The notes beneath the pieces were generated by a model. It was given only the letters and a program-made list of their open reading frames with translations, had not been told where the DNA came from and did not search any database. Of a DNA stretch of 17,785 nt, positions 15,159 through 17,785 are shown piece by piece (positions within the stretch are counted from its first letter, which is position 1; each line of letters starts with the position of its first letter). The DNA comes from Gammaproteobacteria bacterium (GTDB taxonomy: Bacteria; Pseudomonadota; Gammaproteobacteria; SZUA-152): positions 1-17,785 of the forward strand of contig JAUWLO010000016.1 in NCBI GenBank assembly GCA_030613605.1, written 5' to 3'. The translations under genes were made by a program, and so were the position numbers.

Positions 15159-15956
15159 TTAATGGGGTTTTTTTGCCTCAGATATTTCAGGTTTGCTCGC
15201 CACGACGGGTGAATTCAGTGTGGGGATGTCTGGATTAGTATCGTTATCAGGGCTGGGTTTTATGTTGTTGTCGTAGAGGCCATGACGGAGTCGATTAAAC
15301 ATATCCAGCTGAAAGTTCACAAACATGAGCCCAATACCCGCACTACTGCGGTGTCGAACCAGACAGGGCACCTTCAATGCCTGATTACTCTCATCACCTT
15401 CCAGTGAAAACTCAACGGTCAGGAATGTGTACAGCGGTGGAGATAAGGTGGTTTTGATGAAGACGCCTTCGTAAGAAAGGTTACTGGTGCTGGCGTCAGC
15501 AATCTTTTTCCCCGACTGGTACAGAGATAAAGTCAGGTTGATATTTTTCCTGGGGCTCCAGCGTGACTTCATTGATTTGGAATTAGTATGCTGGCCTGGT
15601 TCCTGATAAAGGATGCGATGAAAATGCCGGAAGGTGCCAGTACTAAAATGGAGAAACATGACTCCCACGCCTTCGTCCGAGCGGTGGCGCGCGATCGCAG
15701 GCAAGCGATAATGAATCGACTCTTTGCTACTGGCAAGATCAAATTCTACTTCTATATAGGTATTAGGAAAAATGGTTTGTTCGTTGCCGCGAATGCTGTT
15801 GTTAAAAAAAATGCCTTCTAATGAAATGTCGTTAATAACGCTATCCGTTATGAATTGCCCGTTTCGATATACTTTGACGGGGAAATCCACCTGCCGGCGT
15901 TCGCTCCAGCGGTGCTCTTTGTCTTCTGTGGGCCTATTCGTATTGCTGGTGTTCAT
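15159..15956 (-). CDS. Tandem PilZ-domain (cyclic di-GMP-binding) protein
   Basis: A 265-residue cytoplasmic protein with two PilZ domains, which bind cyclic di-GMP and often control motility, polysaccharide export or transcription. The first has RWSERR (R16xxxR20) and D43-I-S-L-E-G48, then RHRSDEGVGVMF. The second has R132-W-S-P-R136 and N159-L-S-Y-E-G164, then RHRSSAGIGLMF. Both therefore keep the RxxxR and (D/N)xSxxG ligand signatures. The tail (about 228-265) is Pro/Asn/Asp-rich and probably disordered. No output domain is present, so it likely acts by protein contact. The ATG at 15956 is followed directly by the polar MNTSNTNRPTEDK. It appears to be a single-gene unit with its own terminator at 15044-15063. 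Confidence 0.93.
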   Translation of the reverse strand: MNTSNTNRPTEDKEHRWSERRQVDFPVKVYRNGQFITDSVINDISLEGIFFNNSIRGNEQTIFPNTYIEVEFDLASSKESIHYRLPAIARHRSDEGVGVMFLHFSTGTFRHFHRILYQEPGQHTNSKSMKSRWSPRKNINLTLSLYQSGKKIADASTSNLSYEGVFIKTTLSPPLYTFLTVEFSLEGDESNQALKVPCLVRHRSSAGIGLMFVNFQLDMFNRLRHGLYDNNIKPSPDNDTNPDIPTLNSPVVASKPEISEAKKPH

Positions 15957-16332
15957 GTACTGCGACCTTGCTTTAACTGGTGAGCCACCCTAGGGCATTT
16001 TACAGAGAATATAAAGTCCCCCGTGTATGTTAGGTGTTTTTACAATTGTCTGTTTTACTCGACAAAACAAGCATCCAGAATATATCAAATAAGAGGCTGG
16101 AATTTTACATCAAATGTATATGGGAATAATGAAGTATTAGAATTTTATGATTTAATCGATAAGTTTTATCTCAAAATAAGAATTGAAATCCTACTAAAAA
16201 AGGCAGATATTATGCTCTGCTGTTTTGTTGTTATGTAGTTGCCGCAGGGGATAGCCTAAAGGCTGGGTGGGGCAAGTACTTCTTCAGAGCAGAATGAATT
16301 TTTTTGAAATACCAATAAGGAGAGAGCACAAG
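15957..16332. other. Gene-poor region upstream of solute-binding protein
   Basis: This 376-base stretch separates the divergent PilZ and solute-binding genes. Bases 16075-16235 are strongly AT-rich, with no convincing gene. An inverted repeat TTGTC (16046-16050) / GACAA (16061-16065) might be an operator, but the arms are short. The last 120 bases hold the structured leader described separately and a good ribosome site, AAGGAGAG, at 16317-16324. Confidence 0.6.
16213..16291 (+). promoter_or_regulatory. Candidate structured mRNA leader of the solute-binding gene
   Basis: Three nested stems are visible. TGCTCTG (16213-16219) pairs with CAGAGCA (16285-16291). TTGCC (16239-16243) pairs with GGCAA (16271-16275). 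AGCC (16253-16256) pairs with GGCT (16261-16264) around TAAA. Purine-rich internal loops (GCAGGGGAT and GGGTGG) lie between the last two. It ends about 40 bases before the ATG. The architecture is aptamer-like, but I could not match a known riboswitch class. Confidence 0.35.
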
Positions 16333-17303
16333 ATGAAATTAACACATAAACTGCTCCCAGCAGTGATGGCAGCCGCTTTTGTACCAGCAATGTTTGCTGC
16401 TACACCGGTAATGGCCGCAAAAGACGCTGGAGAAGGTCATGATTATCGTACCTTTCATACTAGTGGCAGCATTGATTATGGCAAAATAGGTGATTCATAC
16501 ACTTCTGATCTGGTCATGTATTTGGCCGGAAACCAGTTCATGGTGATGGAAGAGTTGATCAAAGATTTCCAGTCCAAGAATAAAGACATCAAAACCGTTT
16601 ACGTGGAAACCATTCCGCCGGGTCAAATCCTTAAAAAACAGATTCTTAAGCAAGGAAAGATTAATGGTCAAAAGACCAGCCAAACTCCTGATCTGTTTGC
16701 CAGCGTAAAAATTGCCCACCTCAAGAAATTGAAGAAAAAAGGCAAAATGACCGAAGGCATGATCTATGTGCACAACAAGCTGGAATTGATGGTTGCCAAG
16801 GGTAACCCCAAAAAAATCATGGGACCTAAAGATTTAGGTCGTGATGATCTGATTCAGTCTCATCCAAATCCTAAACTGAAGGTATCTTCAAATTCTACGG
16901 CTCTGAAATGCTGAAGGATATGAAGCTACATGCCAAGGTAACCGGCGGCAAGATCTGTAAGAGCTGCTGGGCAGTAGAAGGGAAAACCTGGTTCACTTCA
17001 CGTCATCATCGTGAAACACCACAACGCATTGAAGATGGTACAGCTGATGTCGGTATTGTCTGGACTACTGAAGTTAAAGAGGCGCTGCGTACTGGCCGTA
17101 ATGTTGAAGGTGTATCTATTCCTGCACCGCTCAACAAGCAGTCCAAGGTGGGCTATGCCATTGGTAAGTTGAGCAAGGGTAAAAACCAGAAAAATGCAGA
17201 TCGTTTTCTGGCGTATCTTGCAACTGCTGATGCACAAAACATCTATGCCAGCTATGGCTTCCTGAAAGCCACTGCAGAAGAGTTAAAAATTAAAAAGCTT
17301 TAA
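16333..17303 (+). pseudogene. Periplasmic type 2 solute-binding protein, ModA-like, frameshifted
   Basis: The frame from ATG 16333 (AAGGAGAG upstream) gives a signal peptide (MKLTHKLLPAVMAAAF to PVMA|AKD) and a mature N-terminal lobe, then fails at a TGA at 16912-16914. The continuation lies in another frame to TAA 17301-17303. It reads EGIFKFYGSEMLKDM, then CKSCW, then RIEDGTADVGIVWTTEV, a typical ModA-like second-lobe motif. Adding one A to the AAA run at 16873-16875 joins the halves as HPNPKTEGIFKFYGSE, giving 323 residues. The lesion is a single base in a short homopolymer, so it may be a sequencing error or a recent inactivation. ABC-importer binding proteins of this fold carry oxyanions such as molybdate or tungstate; the ligand here is unknown. 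No permease or ATPase gene is in the window. Confidence 0.8.
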
Positions 17304-17312
17304 GTAGCTTTT

Positions 17313-17333
17313 GTTTCGAGCTTCGGCTCGAAC
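17313..17333 (+). other. TTCG-tetraloop hairpin after the solute-binding gene
   Basis: TTCGAGC (17315-17321) and GCTCGAA (17326-17332) close a TTCG tetraloop ten bases after the stop codon. It has no T-run and may protect the mRNA 3' end, with the main terminator following at 17345. Confidence 0.65.
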
Positions 17334-17344
17334 GATACTGTTGC

Positions 17345-17377
17345 AAAAACCGGCTGGGTTACCCCAGCCGGTTTTTT
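17345..17377. terminator. Strong bidirectional intrinsic terminator
   Basis: CCGGCTGGG (17350-17358) and CCCAGCCGG (17363-17371) form a 9-base GC-rich stem with loop TTAC. AAAAA before it and TTTTTT after it make it work on both strands. On plus it ends the solute-binding transcript. On minus it would end any RNA from the hairpin array at 17401-17690. Confidence 0.9.
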
Positions 17378-17400
17378 AATGTCCAAACGTCATTCTTGCA

Positions 17401-17690
17401 CGGCTTGGCCAAAGCCGCTCTCGCACATCCCTGTGCTTGATTCGCCACATTCCTGTGGCTCACCTCTACGTGGCAGCTTTGCTGCCCGATTTTGTTCCCG
17501 ACAAAATGGTCACGACATTACCCTCATGGGGGGGGGAGTATCCCGAGCCCCGTATGGAACAGGGCCGGGGAAGGCCATCCGTGGCCAAAACCGCTTTCGC
17601 ACATCTCGACAACTGCTCCTGCGTTGTTCTACCTCCCGCCGTCCATGGCGGTCGCAGTGCTCCGCGACATAAGGCCATCCGTGGCCAAAA
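17401..17690. repeat. Array of about ten short hairpins with TCC (+) / GGA (-) loops
   Basis: Hairpins in plus-strand order: CGGCTT/AAGCCG (17401-17417); GCACA-TCCC-TGTGC (17423-17436); GCCACA-TTCC-TGTGGC (17444-17459); GGCAGC-TTT-GCTGCC (17472-17486); ATTTTGT-TCCCG-ACAAAAT (17489-17507); GGCCA-TCCG-TGGCC (17573-17586); ACAAC...TCCT...GTTGT (17609-17627); CCGCC...TCC...GGCGG (17636-17651); GTCGC...CTCC-GCGAC (17651-17668); GGCCA-TCCG-TGGCC (17673-17686). The 20-mer AAGGCCATCCGTGGCCAAAA occurs twice, exactly 100 bases apart (17571 and 17671). A 23-base unit at 17407-17429 recurs at 17583-17605 with two changes. A run of nine G lies at 17528-17536. Open frames over the array are by-products of the repeats. 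Confidence 0.85.
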
Positions 17691-17695
17691 TATAT

Positions 17696-17724
17696 GCATT
17701 CATGAGGCATTTTTCCTGTATAAT
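17696..17724 (+). promoter_or_regulatory. Candidate promoter of the typA-like gene
   Basis: A perfect TATAAT (17719-17724) lies 39 bases before the GTG at 17764. No good -35 box is present at the usual distance. A TG pair directly precedes the box, close to but not exactly an extended -10. Confidence 0.45.
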
Positions 17725-17763
17725 TTGCGCCCTTTCAATCCAGCACCAGTAGGCAGCATTCCC

Positions 17764-17785
17764 GTGATTCAGAAACTTAGAAATA
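17764..17785 (+). CDS. typA: Start of a probable TypA/BipA GTPase (cut by window edge)
   Basis: Only seven codons are visible: GTG ATT CAG AAA CTT AGA AAT, giving MIQKLRN. TypA/BipA, a ribosome-associated GTPase, typically starts MIEKLRNIAIIAHVDHGKTT, and the match of six in seven residues at a plausible start is suggestive. AGG at 17751-17753 may act as ribosome site, and a TATAAT lies upstream. The G1 motif and everything after it are outside the window, so this is a tentative call. Confidence 0.5.

Larger units (their letters stand above)
17345..17695 (-). ncRNA. Candidate CsrB/RsmZ-like CsrA-binding RNA (hypothesis)
   Basis: Read on the minus strand, eight hairpins of the array expose GGA in the loop: CGGA twice, GGAGCACT, TGGA, AGGA, CGGGA, GGAA and GGGA. 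The hairpin at 17423-17436 reads GC-ACAGGGATGT-GC, which matches the ACARGGAUGU core of the CsrA SELEX consensus at every position. The one at 17444-17459 contains ACAGGA. The transcript would end at the terminator 17345-17377. Known CsrB/CsrC/RsmZ RNAs are intergenic, about 100-370 bases long, and made of such hairpins. Against it: no clear GacA/UvrY-type upstream site or good minus-strand promoter was found, and palindromes with a related core occur elsewhere in the window. Confidence 0.3.

Noticed and set aside
16023..16238. 71-codon frame in the AT-rich gap
   Set aside because: No ribosome site, low-complexity AT-driven composition, and it overlaps the structured leader.
17401..17690. CRISPR array
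   Set aside because: Repeats are short hairpins with variable arms; there is no constant repeat-spacer period and no cas gene.
17379..17752. Several overlapping frames of 66-97 codons on both strands
   Set aside because: All run through the hairpin array and reflect its palindromes; rich in Ser/Arg/Pro with no start signals.

Overview
The window looks like a piece of a gammaproteobacterial chromosome. Support comes from a PurT-type GAR transformylase, a probable DUF3549 protein, a TtcA-like PP-loop protein, an LpxL-type acyltransferase and the first codons of what looks like typA/bipA. Several genes concern sulfur handling (rhodanese, TtcA-like protein, DsrC/TusE-like carrier, thioredoxin), so a sulfur-oxidising lineage is possible but not proven. 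No rRNA, tRNA, IS transposase, integrase or CRISPR array was seen.

Layout. 1-2499 (-): 5' two thirds of metH, cut by the left edge. 2644-3069 (-): single-domain rhodanese, divergent from a + strand pair at 3214-4887 (TtcA-like ATPase, lipid A-type acyltransferase). 4920-5888 (-): unrecognised probable outer-membrane protein with a TTG start. 5993-8419 (-): ppsA. 8677-9009 (-): DsrC/TusE-like protein, divergent from a thioredoxin (9292-9672, +). The divergent region holds a CsoR/CstR-like dyad. 9679-9834: nested palindromes between the converging thioredoxin and J-protein genes. 9857-13737 (-): four closely spaced genes, in transcription order DUF3549-like, purT, VWA-like protein, membrane J-domain protein. 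13847-14254 (-): hypothetical protein. 14508-14975 (-): membrane-anchored RRM protein. 15159-15956 (-): tandem PilZ protein. 16333-17303 (+): periplasmic solute-binding protein with a one-base frameshift and a possible structured leader. 17313-17690: terminator and hairpin array. 17764 to the edge (+): probable typA start.

Most unusual region: 17401-17690. It is packed with about ten short perfect or near-perfect hairpins. Read on the minus strand, eight carry GGA in the loop, and one gives ACAGGGATGT, a full match to the core of the CsrA SELEX consensus. A symmetrical intrinsic terminator (17345-17377) closes the left end. This is the architecture of a CsrB/RsmZ-type CsrA-sequestering RNA. 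It could equally be an array of REP-like palindromes, because related palindromes with an ATCCAT core occur after the thioredoxin gene. Both readings are given with tests.

Genes that may work together: rhodanese, TtcA-like and DsrC/TusE-like proteins in persulfide relay and tRNA thiolation; the VWA-like and membrane J proteins as a possible chaperone or complex-assembly pair; PilZ and the possible Csr-type RNA in lifestyle control. These links are inferred from families and gene order only.
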